64,000 bases of DNA from Alteromonas stellipolaris (GTDB lineage: Bacteria > Pseudomonadota > Gammaproteobacteria > Enterobacterales > Alteromonadaceae): assembly GCF_001562115.1 (NCBI RefSeq), contig NZ_CP013926.1, forward strand, positions 2,232,001 to 2,296,000, read 5' to 3'. The position numbers were made by a program, and so were the translations under genes. Position 1 is the stretch's first letter; each line of letters starts with the position of its first letter. Shown piece by piece: positions 16,437-26,841 of this stretch. A model generated the notes under the pieces. That model was not told the origin of the DNA, did not search any database, and saw only the letters and a program-made list of their open reading frames with translations.

Positions 16437-17432
16437 ATGCCTATGCTAGATATTAAAAATTTGACCCTAGAAATGGTAGATGGCGACACCACTATTAAGG
16501 CGTTAGACAAGGTTAACTTAACCGTTAATACAGGTGAAATTCGAGCCCTTGTGGGTGAATCTGGCTCGGGAAAAAGTTTAATCGTGTCTGCCATTTGTGG
16601 TGCCCTGCCCTCGCAGTGGAGAATGACCGCAGATCGCATGAGCTGGAAAGGCGAAAACCTATTAGGTATGTCTAAATACCAGCGCAGAGAAGTGATGCGC
16701 CGAGATATTGCCGTGGTATTCCAAAACCCACAAACCAGCTTAGACCCCTCTGCCACATTAGGTGAACAGCTTGAAGAAAGTATTCCCGATGAATTTGTAG
16801 AAGGTTACTGGTTTTGGCAACGTGCACAGCACAGAAAACGCATAGCCATAAGCACAGTACACAAGGTAGGAATAAAGCAACACAGACATTATTTAAATGC
16901 CTACCCACACCAAATTCCCAGTGATATTGGGCAAAAGTTCATGATAGCCATGGCGTTGGTATCTCAGCCGAAACTATTAATAGCAGATGATCCCACCCGT
17001 GGAATGGAGCCAACCACTAAAACGCAAATTCTTAAGTTATTTACGCGTTTAAACCAAACCCGTTCGTTAAGCATATTGTTTGTGAGTCATGATTTGCTAG
17101 CAATCGCCAGTATGTCTCATTCCATGACGGTGCTTTACGCAGGGCAAACGGTAGAGTCGGGTAAAATGAAGCATATTAAGAAACGCCCGCTTCACCCTTA
17201 TACCAAGGCATTGTTGGACAGCGCACCGAGCTTCAGAAAAGATTTACCGCCAAAATCACAATTACCGACACTAGGTGGCTCTATTCCTACGTTGCAGCAT
17301 TTGCCTATTGGATGCCGGTTAGGCCCACGCTGCCCTCGCGCGCAGCGTGCCTGTGTTTCCAGACCTGCAGTAAGGCACATTCACGACCATACCTATAACT
17401 GCCACTACCCGCTGCATATGGAGAAGTTATGA
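16437..17432 (+). CDS. sapD: SapD-like ABC transporter ATPase with degenerate catalytic motifs
   Basis: One of two ATPases powering the Sap transporter. The 331 residues keep Walker A (GESGSGKS, about 39-46), the Q-loop (FQNPQTSL) and the H-loop (FVSHDLLA), plus the oligopeptide-transporter C-terminal domain with the cysteine-rich GCRLGPRCPRAQRAC. The Walker B end reads LLIADDPT, Asp replacing the usual catalytic Glu, and the LSGGQ signature is replaced by PSDIGQK. SapD proteins commonly have a weak signature; the Asp is an added oddity. ATGA overlap with sapF. Confidence 0.92.
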   Translation: MPMLDIKNLTLEMVDGDTTIKALDKVNLTVNTGEIRALVGESGSGKSLIVSAICGALPSQWRMTADRMSWKGENLLGMSKYQRREVMRRDIAVVFQNPQTSLDPSATLGEQLEESIPDEFVEGYWFWQRAQHRKRIAISTVHKVGIKQHRHYLNAYPHQIPSDIGQKFMIAMALVSQPKLLIADDPTRGMEPTTKTQILKLFTRLNQTRSLSILFVSHDLLAIASMSHSMTVLYAGQTVESGKMKHIKKRPLHPYTKALLDSAPSFRKDLPPKSQLPTLGGSIPTLQHLPIGCRLGPRCPRAQRACVSRPAVRHIHDHTYNCHYPLHMEKL

Positions 17433-18235
17433 CAGATATTATGCAGGTAGATGGCTTAACGTTTAGGCATAACGACAAGAAACGTTGGCTAAAAAAACCC
17501 GAAATATTTGAACTGGGGCCTATCGACCTGACTGTGCAGCGTGGTGAAACCATTGCGATTATTGGTGAAAACCGCGCAGGTAAGTCATTGTTAGCCAAAT
17601 TACTGGTAGGCGCTATTCCTGCTGATGAAGGGGTTATTGAGCTTAATAGTCACAAATATTTAGCGAAATACAATCAACACAACAATCAGCAAAAGCGCAC
17701 CCATGATATCCGCATGATATTGCAACACAGTAGTGAGTCGATGAACCCTTCTGTGCCCGTGGGAAAAGTACTCGACGAACCCCTTCGTTTAAACACAGAT
17801 TTAACGGAAGCGGAACGTAAATCTCTTATTGAAGAAATGCTGACAAAAGTGGGTTTGTTACGCGAGCATTATTATTTCTATCGTCATATGCTATCTGATG
17901 GCCAACAGCAGCGTGTATCTCTTGCACGCGCCATAATATTGAAACCGAAAGTCCTTATTGCTGACGAACCGTTTGCGGCACTAGACCCATCTATACGCTC
18001 TCAAACGGTAAACCTTATTTTGAAGCTACAACAGGAAATGGGGTTGGCGTTTATTTTCATTAGCCATAACTTGGGAATAGTTCGACATATCGCCGATCGG
18101 GTTATTGTGATGGAAAATGGCAATATTGTGGAAGAAGGGAAAACCGAAACGATTTTTCGTTGGCCTGAGCATGCCATTACTAAAAAACTCATAGTGGCTT
18201 ATCAGTCGTTAATTACGAGCAATACTATCAGCTAG
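17429..18235 (+). CDS. sapF: SapF-like ABC transporter ATPase
   Basis: Second ATPase of the Sap transporter and apparently the canonical one: Walker A GENRAGKS (about 47-54), signature LSDGQQQR, Walker B VLIADEPFAALD and H-loop ISHNLG. It has 268 residues, like E. coli SapF. It is the last gene of the pspF-sapABCDF run, overlaps sapD by four bases and is followed by the strong terminator at 18332-18378. Confidence 0.93.
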   Translation: MTDIMQVDGLTFRHNDKKRWLKKPEIFELGPIDLTVQRGETIAIIGENRAGKSLLAKLLVGAIPADEGVIELNSHKYLAKYNQHNNQQKRTHDIRMILQHSSESMNPSVPVGKVLDEPLRLNTDLTEAERKSLIEEMLTKVGLLREHYYFYRHMLSDGQQQRVSLARAIILKPKVLIADEPFAALDPSIRSQTVNLILKLQQEMGLAFIFISHNLGIVRHIADRVIVMENGNIVEEGKTETIFRWPEHAITKKLIVAYQSLITSNTIS

Positions 18236-18331
18236 TTAACGTTAATCTCAAGATGCTTGGAAATTGATTTAAAGCAACCTTAAAACGATTCTGACCCTAT
18301 TATTATAACGCTTTTCACATGCGCTTTATGC

Positions 18332-18378
18332 AAAAACAAAAAATGCGGCCTAGTGAAGAGGCCGCATTTTTTGTTTTT
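18332..18378. terminator. Bidirectional terminator between sapF and oadB
   Basis: A perfect 19-bp inverted repeat (GC core ATGCGGCC, arms ending in A-rich and T-rich runs) with a 9-base loop. T-rich tails on both strands let it end the converging sap and oad transcripts. Confidence 0.93.
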
Positions 18379-18437
18379 AAATAAACGGGTTTATTAAACC
18401 TCGCCCTGTCGCCAATTTAAATAAATTGGCTAACGCA

Positions 18438-19568
18438 TTAGCCTACTAGCGCCAGCAAGATACCTGCCGCAACTGCTGAACCAAGCACACCTGCCACATT
18501 GGGCCCCATTGCATGCATCAATAAGAAGTTATGAGGGTTTGCCTCAAGTCCAACCTTATTCACAACCCTTGCGGCCATTGGAACAGCCGATACACCAGCG
18601 GCACCAATCAGTGGGTTTATCTTTCCACCACTCATACGGCTCATTAGCTTAGCCATTAACACGCCAGTTGCAGTACCAATAGCGAACGCTACTGCACCTA
18701 ACCCAAGAATGCCCAAGGTTTCAACGGTTAAGAATTTGTCTGCAGATAGCTTTGAACCTACCGCTAGCCCTAAGAAAATAGTAACTATGTTAATCAGCTC
18801 GTTTTGTGCCGTTTTGCTAAGCCTATCTACAACACCACACTCTTTCAGTAAGTTACCAAAGCAAAACATACCCACTAGAGGCGTTGCTGAAGGCAAAAAC
18901 AAGATAGTTAGGAATAGTGTAGCCAGTGGGAAGATAATCTTCTCACGTTGCGATACAGGGCGTAATTGCGCCATTTCTATGGTGCGTTCTTCTTTGCTAG
19001 TTAACGCTTTCATAATTGGAGGCTGAATAATAGGTACCAGCGCCATGTATGAATAAGCAGCAACCGCAATAGCACCTAATAAATCGGGCGCTAATCGAGA
19101 AGCTAAAAAGATAGCCGTTGGACCATCAGCACCGCCAATTATAGCAATCGCGCTGGCATCTTTGAGAGTGAACTCAAAACCAGGGATCATGTTGAGCGCA
19201 ATAGCACCGAACAAGGTCGCAAAAATACCGAATTGCGCAGCCGCCCCTAAAAGTAACATTCTAGGGTTTGCAATTAACGCACTGAAGTCCGTCATTGCGC
19301 CCACGCCCATAAAGATAAGCAGCGGGAAAACCCCAGTGTCTATACCGATAGCGTAAATGTAATGGAGCAATCCTCCCGCCTCTGAAAACCCGGCTAATGG
19401 AATATTGGTCAATAAGGCACCAAACCCAATAGGGATTAACAACAGCGGTTCAAACTTTTTCACAATCGCTAAGAACAGCAACAGGAAACCTACTGCCATC
19501 ATGATTAACTGGCCTGACTCAAAATGCGCCAGTGCAGTGCTGTCCCACAGCACCATCAACTTATCCAT
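18438..19568 (-). CDS. oadB: Na+-pumping oxaloacetate decarboxylase beta subunit
   Basis: Integral membrane subunit that decarboxylates carboxybiotin and couples this to Na+ export. The 376 residues form many hydrophobic helices and keep the functional segments [19 protein letters not shown] (about 140-158, with the essential Asp) and [21 protein letters not shown] near the C-terminus. It starts three bases after the oadA stop and is the last gene of oadGAB. Confidence 0.95.
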   Translation of the reverse strand: MDKLMVLWDSTALAHFESGQLIMMAVGFLLLFLAIVKKFEPLLLIPIGFGALLTNIPLAGFSEAGGLLHYIYAIGIDTGVFPLLIFMGVGAMTDFSALIANPRMLLLGAAAQFGIFATLFGAIALNMIPGFEFTLKDASAIAIIGGADGPTAIFLASRLAPDLLGAIAVAAYSYMALVPIIQPPIMKALTSKEERTIEMAQLRPVSQREKIIFPLATLFLTILFLPSATPLVGMFCFGNLLKECGVVDRLSKTAQNELINIVTIFLGLAVGSKLSADKFLTVETLGILGLGAVAFAIGTATGVLMAKLMSRMSGGKINPLIGAAGVSAVPMAARVVNKVGLEANPHNFLLMHAMGPNVAGVLGSAVAAGILLALVG

Positions 19569-19571
19569 GAA

Positions 19572-21368
19572 TTACCCCAGCGCAATAAGTGGTTGAGCAC
19601 TGGCTACGGCATCGCCTTCACCTACAAGTACTTCACTAACGGTACCGGAAACAGCTGAGCGAATTTCAGTTTCCATTTTCATGGCTTCTAAAATAATAAC
19701 CACATCACCTTCATTCACAACATCGCCAGCACGAACTAGTATTTTGAACACATTACCGGCTAACGGTGCGTTAATGCTTTGCGCACTTTCACTACTGGAT
19801 GAGGATGCCGGCTGAGCCGCTGGTGCGGCTGTAGATGGCTGACTTGGGGTTATGCTAGATAATTCACCGGATGCTGCTACTTCAACATGGTATACCTTAC
19901 CTTCGACTTTTACATCGTAAGCCGCCGGAGTGCCAGCAGCTGACACAGGCGCAGGCGTACTTGTTGCCACATCAGCTTCAGTGCCGGGTGCAGGTTCAAA
20001 TGCATCAGGGTTTCCACGATTTTCTAAAAACTTCAGTCCAATTTGGGGGAACAAGGCATAGGTAAGTACATCATCAATCTTAGTATCTGACAGTGTAATG
20101 CTTTTCTCTGATGCTAACTTAGTCAGCTCTGTTTCAAGGCTGTCTAGTTCAGGCGCGATATTATCTGCCGGACGACAGGTAATGGGCTGGCCACCATCAA
20201 GCACTCGCTCTTGTAATTCTTTATTCACTGGCGCGGCCGTAGCGCCATACTCGCCTTTAAGGACACCAGCCGTTTCTTTGGTAATGCTCTTATAACGTTC
20301 ACCGGTAAGTACGTTTAATACAGACTGCGTACCTACAATTTGCGAGGTTGGCGTAACCAAAGGAATAAAGCCTAAGTCTTCACGTACGCGAGGAATTTCT
20401 TTTAGCACTTCTTCAAACTTATCTTCAGCGCCTTGCTCTTTCAACTGGCTTTCCATGTTGGTTAACATGCCACCAGGTACTTGAGCGAGCAAGATACGGG
20501 CATCAACCCCTTTCAAGCTACCTTCAAATTTACTGTATTTTTTGCGCACGCCACGGAAGTAGCTGGCGATTTCTTCAAGATCCGGCAATGACATGCCCGT
20601 ATCTCGTTCTGTGCCCTCTACAATAGAAACCATGGTTTCTGTCGCGGTATGACCATAGGTCATGCTCATAGAAGATATTGCGGTATCAAGCATATCGATA
20701 CCCGCATCAATGGCTTTTTGATAGGTAGCAGTACTTAACCCCGTGGTTGCATGGCATTGCATAGCAATAGGCACACTGACGGTTTCTTTAAGCCCTTTAA
20801 TAAGTGCTTCACAGTCGTAAGGCTTAAGCAGCCCCGCCATGTCTTTCACACAAATAGAATGAACGCCCATATCTTCGAGTTGCTTGGCCATATCGAGCCA
20901 CAGTTGAAGATTGTGGACAGGACTTACCGTGTACGAAATTGTACCCTGGGCATGAGCGCCACTGTCAACAGTCGCTTTAATCGCTGTTTTTAGATTACGC
21001 ATGTCGTTCATGGCGTCAAAGATACGAAATACATCAACCCCATTTTCATGGGCACGCTCTACAAATCGTGTCACTACATCATCAGCGTAATGGCGATAGC
21101 CTAATAAGTTTTGACCTCGCAACAACATCTGTTGCTTCGTATTTGGCATTGCCGCTTTAAGCTGGCGAATGCGATCCCAAGGATCTTCCCCTAAATAGCG
21201 AATACAGGAATCAAATGTCGCCCCGCCCCAAGATTCAACAGACCAAAAACCTGCTTTATCAAGTTTTTCGGCAATAGGCAGCATATCTTCTATACGCATA
21301 CGCGTAGCAAGTAGCGATTGATGGGCATCACGCAAGACTAGCTCGGTTAAGGCCAGTGGCTTAGACAT
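19572..21368 (-). CDS. oadA: Oxaloacetate decarboxylase alpha subunit, biotin protein
   Basis: Carboxyltransferase that moves CO2 from oxaloacetate to biotin. Across 598 residues: a TIM-barrel carboxyltransferase domain (about 1-270; [14 protein letters not shown] at the start, [11 protein letters not shown] metal-ligand region), a conserved carboxylase middle domain, an Ala/Pro/Ser-rich flexible linker (about 465-525) and a biotinyl domain with the acceptor lysine in EAMKMETEI near residue 563. CAGGAGT precedes the ATG. It sits between oadG and oadB in the standard order. Confidence 0.96.
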   Translation of the reverse strand: MSKPLALTELVLRDAHQSLLATRMRIEDMLPIAEKLDKAGFWSVESWGGATFDSCIRYLGEDPWDRIRQLKAAMPNTKQQMLLRGQNLLGYRHYADDVVTRFVERAHENGVDVFRIFDAMNDMRNLKTAIKATVDSGAHAQGTISYTVSPVHNLQLWLDMAKQLEDMGVHSICVKDMAGLLKPYDCEALIKGLKETVSVPIAMQCHATTGLSTATYQKAIDAGIDMLDTAISSMSMTYGHTATETMVSIVEGTERDTGMSLPDLEEIASYFRGVRKKYSKFEGSLKGVDARILLAQVPGGMLTNMESQLKEQGAEDKFEEVLKEIPRVREDLGFIPLVTPTSQIVGTQSVLNVLTGERYKSITKETAGVLKGEYGATAAPVNKELQERVLDGGQPITCRPADNIAPELDSLETELTKLASEKSITLSDTKIDDVLTYALFPQIGLKFLENRGNPDAFEPAPGTEADVATSTPAPVSAAGTPAAYDVKVEGKVYHVEVAASGELSSITPSQPSTAAPAAQPASSSSSESAQSINAPLAGNVFKILVRAGDVVNEGDVVIILEAMKMETEIRSAVSGTVSEVLVGEGDAVASAQPLIALG

Positions 21369-21393
21369 GGTAACTCCTGAATGATTTGTTTAA

Positions 21394-21654
21394 TTAATTT
21401 TTATTGGCTTGACGATGAGTATGAACAGCAGCGGTGATAGCAGCAACAACGTTACCATCGACACCAGCTTGAACCGCTTTTCTACGAGGTGCAGCATACT
21501 GCGGTGCGGCTTCGCCCGGAAATGCTTCACAAAATTTTGCAATTAGGTGAATTCCAACGATTAACAATGCTAGGAATGAAAAAACAAATACCATTCCTAT
21601 TAGCATCAGTGAGCCGGCTTCAAGCAGCAAACTGCTAACTGATTCTGTTTCCAT
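21394..21654 (-). CDS. oadG: Oxaloacetate decarboxylase gamma subunit
   Basis: Small membrane subunit that binds zinc and assembles the alpha and beta subunits. The 86 residues have one N-terminal membrane helix (AGSLMLIGMVFVFSFLALLIVGIHLIAKF) and a cytoplasmic tail ending in a histidine-containing segment (AAVHTHRQANKN). The ATG at 21654 gives the usual length and follows GAAGAG; a start 30 codons earlier would add an atypical hydrophobic leader. First gene of oadGAB. Confidence 0.9.
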   Translation of the reverse strand: METESVSSLLLEAGSLMLIGMVFVFSFLALLIVGIHLIAKFCEAFPGEAAPQYAAPRRKAVQAGVDGNVVAAITAAVHTHRQANKN

Positions 21655-21817
21655 GGTGAACTCTTCAAAAATTTCGTTGTGAATAAGTATCATGCGAGGG
21701 TATAAAACACAACAAAAAAGCAAGTAAAATGCATATGCAATCACACTTTATGCTACTAGAATGCAATAAAGTAACTATTTATGCTAAGTGAATGGATATA
21801 TTTTCACAAATATATAC

Positions 21818-22294
21818 TTAATGAACTCCTGTGGTTTTTGTGAAATCCATATCAAGTTGTTTAGCGAAATTTTTAGCGTGCATGGCAACGAGTTCTAACT
21901 GGAAGTCGTTTTCATCTTGAGGAGTATAAGAAGGTACATTAACCGGACGCCCTTCTTTATCAATCGCCATGAAGGAGATGAAGCAACGATTCGCGACAGT
22001 CATCTTACTTTCTGTTGCCTCACCGGAACTAACAGAAACATAGATATGCATACTAGAGGTACCTGTGTGCACTATAGAGGCGGTTAACTTTACCAATTGC
22101 CCCACTCTGATTGGTTTAATAAACCGAATGCCGTTGGCCGATACAGTAACGCAATATTCCTTCGACCACTGCGCCGCACAGGCATAGGCCGCTTGATCTA
22201 TCCACTTCATCACCACACCACCATGAACATTACCACCAAAGTTCACATCGGTAGGCTCAGCGAGAAATTGAAATGTTATTGTTGCAAGTGACAT
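21818..22294 (-). CDS. Acyl-CoA thioesterase, YciA-like hotdog fold
   Basis: Hydrolyses acyl-CoA to free acid and CoA. The 158 residues fit a single hotdog domain: FGGNVHGGVVMKWIDQAAYACA (about 19-40) holds the catalytic Asp and the central helix, followed by the beta-sheet segment VKLTASIVHTGTSSMHIYV. Length and motif fit the YciA/BACH group. It stands alone between oadG and the tRNA operon. The substrate cannot be read from sequence. Confidence 0.9.
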   Translation of the reverse strand: MSLATITFQFLAEPTDVNFGGNVHGGVVMKWIDQAAYACAAQWSKEYCVTVSANGIRFIKPIRVGQLVKLTASIVHTGTSSMHIYVSVSSGEATESKMTVANRCFISFMAIDKEGRPVNVPSYTPQDENDFQLELVAMHAKNFAKQLDMDFTKTTGVH

Positions 22295-22452
22295 TAGTAC
22301 TACACCTTCGTAGGGAAACTGCTGTTTATAGAGGTTAGTTCATAATTCGAACAGAGGTTAGCGTAAGGCAACGATAGGAGACTAAAGTGTATAGTGGGCT
22401 AGAAGTGAATTGTGTAGAACTACAAAAGAATAGAAATTTAATAGGCGGAAAT

Positions 22453-22479
22453 AAAAAAACCCACCAGATGGTGGGTTTT
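22453..22479 (-). terminator. Terminator of the tRNA-Ser-Arg-Arg operon
   Basis: AACCCACCA and TGGTGGGTT arms around a short loop, followed on the minus strand by a T-run. It starts seven bases past the last tRNA gene. Confidence 0.9.
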
Positions 22480-22485
22480 CTTATA

Positions 22486-22562
22486 TGGCGCGTGTGGAAG
22501 GATTCGAACCTCCGACCGCCTGGTTCGTAGCCAGGTACTCTATCCAGCTGAGCTACACACGC
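22486..22562 (-). tRNA. tRNA-Arg (anticodon ACG), copy 2
   Basis: 77-nt cloverleaf with encoded CCA. Acceptor GCGTGTG/CACACGC, anticodon stem CCTGG with loop CTACGAA (anticodon ACG, read as ICG), T-arm GGAGGTTCGAATCC. The mature sequence is identical to the upstream copy at 22617-22693. Confidence 0.98.
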
Positions 22563-22616
22563 GTAAACTTTTTTACTTTAAGGTATTATCCTCAAAGGTG
22601 ACGCATTTAAAAGAAG

Positions 22617-22693
22617 TGGCGCGTGTGGAAGGATTCGAACCTCCGACCGCCTGGTTCGTAGCCAGGTACTCTATCCAGCTGAGCTACACACGC
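22617..22693 (-). tRNA. tRNA-Arg (anticodon ACG), copy 1
   Basis: 77-nt tRNA with encoded CCA, identical to the copy 54 bases downstream. It is in one transcript with tRNA-Ser, matching the serV-argVYZQ arrangement next to csrA in E. coli. Confidence 0.98.
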
Positions 22694-22732
22694 GCAATAA
22701 AACTTTTGTTGACCGTCACACCATCAACGAAC

Positions 22733-22825
<93 letters not shown>

Positions 22826-22839
22826 TTAAGTGGTGCCGC

Positions 22840-22867
22840 ATTTTACGGATTCACTGGCCGGAGTCAA
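22840..22867 (-). promoter_or_regulatory. Sigma-70 promoter of the tRNA operon
   Basis: Minus strand TTGACT (22862-22867), 16-base spacer, TAAAAT (22840-22845), then a GC-rich discriminator GCGGC just before the tRNA-Ser 5' end. A GC discriminator is typical of stringently controlled stable-RNA promoters. Confidence 0.85.
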
Positions 22868-22901
22868 ACCTTTTTTTGATAAAAATGTTCGCTCGCTGTC
22901 A

Positions 22902-22922
22902 TTTTGTACGATTCGTACAAAA
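22902..22922. repeat. 10-bp palindrome upstream of the tRNA promoter
   Basis: TTTTGTACGA-T-TCGTACAAAA is perfectly symmetric around one base and lies 35 bases upstream of the tRNA -35. It looks like a dimeric operator; with a 1-base centre it cannot fold well as an RNA hairpin. No cognate regulator is evident. Confidence 0.5.
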
Positions 22923-23062
22923 AACCTGTGTTTTGGTCAGGTTATAATCAAATTTTAGCGGGTTAATTTAGGAATGCACGCCTTAGTGCAAAATGAACTT
23001 TTCTAATAAATATCGAAAGATACCTAAATTTTTTAAATTAATTTAAAAAAATCCCTATAAAC

Positions 23063-23091
23063 AAAAAAGGCCAGCATAAGCTGACCAATTT
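23063..23091 (-). terminator. Terminator of csrA
   Basis: GGTCAGC/GCTGGCC stem (one G-U pair) with a 4-base loop, then TTTTTT on the minus strand, starting 21 bases past the csrA stop codon. Confidence 0.85.
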
Positions 23092-23106
23092 TTGTGCAGA
23101 GAGTGA

Positions 23107-23298
23107 TTACTCAGCCGTTCCAGGCTGTCCGCCCTTCTCAGCTTGAATTCTCATGTAAATCTCTTCACGGTGCACAGAAACTTCTTTTGGTGCATTCACA
23201 CCAATTCGGACCTGATTCCCTTTAACACCTAGTACAGTGACAGTTACATCATCACCAACCATAAGTGTTTCACCAACTCGACGAGTCAAAATAAGCAT
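23107..23298 (-). CDS. csrA: Carbon storage regulator CsrA
   Basis: RNA-binding dimer that blocks or stabilises mRNAs at GGA motifs, acting globally on carbon use, motility and biofilm. The 63 residues open with the invariant [18 protein letters not shown] and contain the RNA-contacting VSVHREEIY segment (about 42-50). It lies between alaS and the tRNA-Ser operon, the classic gammaproteobacterial context. It may act on the flagellar genes in the same window, but no target site was established here. Confidence 0.98.
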   Translation of the reverse strand: MLILTRRVGETLMVGDDVTVTVLGVKGNQVRIGVNAPKEVSVHREEIYMRIQAEKGGQPGTAE

Positions 23299-23431
23299 TC
23301 GCTTGCTCCTGTTCCTTAATACTGAACATATCCTTAATTACTCCGCCACTCATCGGCACGACCCGACAGTAGCAACAGTGATTCCATGTTTCTGTGTCAC
23401 TTCAAAAACTCACTGCAAGCTTCAGATTTGA

Positions 23432-26029
23432 TTATAGCTTATCTTCTAACCAAGCGTTAACTGATTCTAACGCAGTGCTTAGATGCTCTGGCTTATCGCC
23501 ACCCGCTTGAGCCATATCAGGGCGACCTCCCCCTTTTCCACCAACCTGCGCGGCGATAAAGTTAACCAGTTCTCCTGCTTTCACTTTACCGGTAAGGTTT
23601 TTCGTCACCCCGGTGATAAGATTGACCTTATCTTCACTTGCCACACCTAGTACTACGATGCCTTCGCCAATTCGGTTTTTAATATCATCCATCATTGAGC
23701 GCAGTGATTTCGCTTCAACACCTTCTAACTTAGCAATAAGTACTTTTACGCCGTTTATTTCAATAGCGTTATTAAGCATATCAGCACCTTGCTGACTCGC
23801 CAGTTTTTGTGTGGCAGAAGTGAGTGATTTCTCTAGTTCTTTAGTATGAGTTTGTACTGCAACTACCCGTTCAACCAAGTTTTGCGTATCGGTTTTTAAC
23901 AAACTAGACAGCTCTGTCAAGGTTGCTTGCTGGTCTTGAACATAATATAGCGCCTGCTCACCAGTAATCGCTTCTATACGGCGTACACCTGATGCTATAC
24001 CCGCTTCGCTGGTGATTTTGAATAAACCAATATCGCCAGTACGGTTAACATGCGTTCCACCACATAGTTCTACAGAGAAAGGTCCCATAGTGACTACACG
24101 TACTTTCTCGTCGTACTTTTCACCGAACAACGCCATTGCCCCTGATGCTTTGGCTTCATCCAAACCCATTAATTGGGTTTTCAACGCATGGTTGGCACGA
24201 ATTTCTTCGTTAACTCTGCGCTCAACTTGAATAAGTTGCGCTGGTGTTACCGCTTCAAAGTGAGAGAAGTCAAAGCGCAAACGCTGAGCTTCTACTAACG
24301 AACCTTTCTGGGTAACGTGCTCACCTAACGTTTCGCGAAGTGCTGCGTGAAGTAAATGTGTAGCACTGTGATTTTTCTTCACAGCATCACGGTTTGAGTT
24401 ATCAATTGCAGAAGTAACACGCTCACCTTTTGTGATGGTGCCCTTTACTTTCCCTTTATGCGCAAAAGCGTTACCCATTTTTTGGGTATCGGTAACGATA
24501 AACTCGCCATTCGCGACACGAAGTACCCCTTTATCACCAGACTGACCGCCGCTTTCTGCGTAAAAAGGCGTTTGATCTAATACCACAACCCCTTCTTGAC
24601 CGTCTTCTAAACGCTCACAAAACGCATTATCTGCAATAAGCTCTACAATATTTGCTTCGCCTTCAACATCACTGTAACCGGTGAAGGATGTCGCATGGTC
24701 TATAGTCAGCGTATTGTTATAATCGGCACCAAAGTTACTGGCTTGTTGCGCACGGGCGCGCTGTGCCTGCATAGCACTTTCAAACCCTTCCACATCAATT
24801 TTAAGATCGTGTTCACGGGCAACATCGTTAGTGAGGTCTGTAGGAAAGCCATAAGTGTCATAAAGCTTAAACACCACATCACCTGGAATAGTGTCACCTT
24901 CAAGGGTTTCTAGCGTATCGTTTAGCATTGCCATACCACGGGCTAAGGTCTTGCTGAACTGCTCTTCCTCTACTCGTAATACTTTTTCAACTACCGGTAA
25001 TTGGTCTACAAGCTCTGGGTAAGCTTCACCCATTTCTTTGCTTAGTGCTGAAGCCAATTTGTAGAAGAAAATATCGCTGGCACCTAACTGGTAACCATGG
25101 CGTACAGCACGGCGAATAATACGACGAAGTACATAGCCTCGGCCTTCGTTAGATGGCATCACACCATCACAAATTAAGAAGCTACAAGAACGAATATGAT
25201 CGGCAATAACCCGTAACGATTTATTCTCTAAATCTTCACTGCCCACAATAGTGGCCGCCGCTTGAATTAAGTTTTGGAACAAGTCGATTTCGTAGTTGCT
25301 ATGCACGTTTTGCAAGATAGCTGAAATACGCTCAAGTCCCATACCGGTATCGATAGACGGCTTAGGCAATGCTTCCATCGTGCCATCAGCTTGCTTGTTG
25401 TATTGCATGAATACCAGGTTCCAGATTTCGATGAAACGATCGCCATCTTCTTCTGGTGTTCCTGGAGGCCCACCCCAAATATGCGCACCATGGTCGTAAA
25501 ATATTTCTGAACACGGACCACATGGCCCTGTGTCACCCATAGACCAGAAGTTATCTGATGTACTGATGCGGATAATCTTTTCTTTAGGCACACCAATGTG
25601 GTTTTCCCAAATATCAAAGGCTTCTTCGTCTTCTGAATAAACGGTAACCAGAAGCTTTTCTTTTGGAAGGCCAATTTCTTTTGTTAAGAAATTCCATGCA
25701 AACTCAATGGCTTCTTTTTTGAAATAATCACCAAAGCTGAAGTTACCTAGCATTTCAAAGAAAGTATGGTGACGGGCGGTATAACCAACGTTTTCTAAAT
25801 CATTATGCTTACCACCAGCACGAACACAGCGCTGAGAAGAAACCGCACGCGTGTAGCTACGTTTTTCCGCACCTAAAAACGTATCTTTAAACTGGTTCAT
25901 TCCCGCGTTAGTAAAAAGAAGCGTTGGATCATCTGCTGGAACGAGAGACGAGCTAGCCACAGGCTGGTGACCATGACTCTGAAAATAATCTTTAAACTTT
26001 TGGCGTAAGTCAGCAGTTGATAATGTCAT
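23432..26029 (-). CDS. alaS: Alanyl-tRNA synthetase
   Basis: Charges tRNA-Ala in the cytoplasm. The 865 residues (E. coli has 876) run: class II catalytic core (about 1-240, with [15 protein letters not shown] and [16 protein letters not shown]), tRNA-recognition domain, editing domain with the zinc-ligand motifs [11 protein letters not shown] and CGGTH (about 560-670), and a C-terminal oligomerisation/C-Ala domain ending in [15 protein letters not shown]. The ATG at 26029 starts [12 protein letters not shown], the family N-terminus, after AGG; an upstream in-frame start would add 27 unrelated residues. csrA follows. Confidence 0.97.
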   Translation of the reverse strand: MTLSTADLRQKFKDYFQSHGHQPVASSSLVPADDPTLLFTNAGMNQFKDTFLGAEKRSYTRAVSSQRCVRAGGKHNDLENVGYTARHHTFFEMLGNFSFGDYFKKEAIEFAWNFLTKEIGLPKEKLLVTVYSEDEEAFDIWENHIGVPKEKIIRISTSDNFWSMGDTGPCGPCSEIFYDHGAHIWGGPPGTPEEDGDRFIEIWNLVFMQYNKQADGTMEALPKPSIDTGMGLERISAILQNVHSNYEIDLFQNLIQAAATIVGSEDLENKSLRVIADHIRSCSFLICDGVMPSNEGRGYVLRRIIRRAVRHGYQLGASDIFFYKLASALSKEMGEAYPELVDQLPVVEKVLRVEEEQFSKTLARGMAMLNDTLETLEGDTIPGDVVFKLYDTYGFPTDLTNDVAREHDLKIDVEGFESAMQAQRARAQQASNFGADYNNTLTIDHATSFTGYSDVEGEANIVELIADNAFCERLEDGQEGVVVLDQTPFYAESGGQSGDKGVLRVANGEFIVTDTQKMGNAFAHKGKVKGTITKGERVTSAIDNSNRDAVKKNHSATHLLHAALRETLGEHVTQKGSLVEAQRLRFDFSHFEAVTPAQLIQVERRVNEEIRANHALKTQLMGLDEAKASGAMALFGEKYDEKVRVVTMGPFSVELCGGTHVNRTGDIGLFKITSEAGIASGVRRIEAITGEQALYYVQDQQATLTELSSLLKTDTQNLVERVVAVQTHTKELEKSLTSATQKLASQQGADMLNNAIEINGVKVLIAKLEGVEAKSLRSMMDDIKNRIGEGIVVLGVASEDKVNLITGVTKNLTGKVKAGELVNFIAAQVGGKGGGRPDMAQAGGDKPEHLSTALESVNAWLEDKL

Positions 26030-26239
26030 TGAAAACCTAACTTCCTTAATACATTGAATGAGAATGTGCGGGATTGATGCCACTAGCCGATTAATCGTTA
26101 GATTAACCATTCTAAGATTAACCTTTTTAATAACCGCCTAGTTGTTTATGCATTTCATGCCCTCGCACGGATGTGCGCAACAATACCATGGTTAGCGCTT
26201 TTTTGTTAAGCCCATAGCCTGCTCTAGCAGTATAAATAA

Positions 26240-26265
26240 GCCCTTTTATACCCGTTATAAAGGGC
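26240..26265 (-). terminator. Possible terminator of recX
   Basis: GCCCTTTATA pairs with TATAAAAGGGC (one bulged base) on the minus strand, followed by TTATTTAT. It lies 23 bases past the recX stop. The imperfect stem and weak tail keep the call tentative. Confidence 0.45.
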
Positions 26266-26287
26266 ATAAATGAATTTTATGCGATTT

Positions 26288-26737
26288 TTATTCACCCTTG
26301 ACGGCATATTCAATATGTTCGCTGTAAAAACCACGATATTGAAGAAACTGCTTTTGCTTCATCAGTAATTTAAAATCAGTTTCTTTGAAGGGGCCAAACT
26401 TTTTTTCTTTAACCCATTTCGCTTTTTCAAACCAGTCAGGCTCTATTTCATCAAGGGCCCGTTCAGCGGCAAGTTCATCCACCCCGTATTGCTGCAAATC
26501 GAGTTTAATTTTTCTAGGGCCAGAGCCCTTCATGTACAAAGCGCGTGCGCGACTTTCAGCGAAGCGATCGTCACTTTGGATATCCGCCTCCCGAAAGGCT
26601 TCCAGTACAGGCATAAAAGCCTCACTTTCGATGCCTTTTTGTGAAAGCTTGCGGCAAATCTCTGAAAAGCTATGCTCTCGTCGTGCAAGCATGCGGGTAA
26701 TCGCGTCGGTAATGAATTTTCTGTCAAATTCTGACAT
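26288..26737 (-). CDS. recX: RecX, modulator of RecA
   Basis: Small RecX-family protein of 149 residues that binds RecA filaments. It shows the family's repeated three-helix units: AITRMLARREHSFSEICRKL near the start, then FAESRARALYMKGSGPRKIKLDLQQYGV (about 58-85) and FLQYRGFYSEHIEYAV at the end. recX normally follows recA and precedes alaS. Here alaS is in place, but recA is not upstream; a divergent gene begins about 100 bases away instead, so recX must use its own promoter. Confidence 0.92.
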   Translation of the reverse strand: MSEFDRKFITDAITRMLARREHSFSEICRKLSQKGIESEAFMPVLEAFREADIQSDDRFAESRARALYMKGSGPRKIKLDLQQYGVDELAAERALDEIEPDWFEKAKWVKEKKFGPFKETDFKLLMKQKQFLQYRGFYSEHIEYAVKGE

Positions 26738-26841
26738 TTTATTAATCGAAACCTTCTTAAAATACTTTTCAATCTCGTTATATTACTATTAATGGTAATC
26801 TTTAGCGTCGTTGAACGAAAGTGAATAAAGTAAACGTAAGC

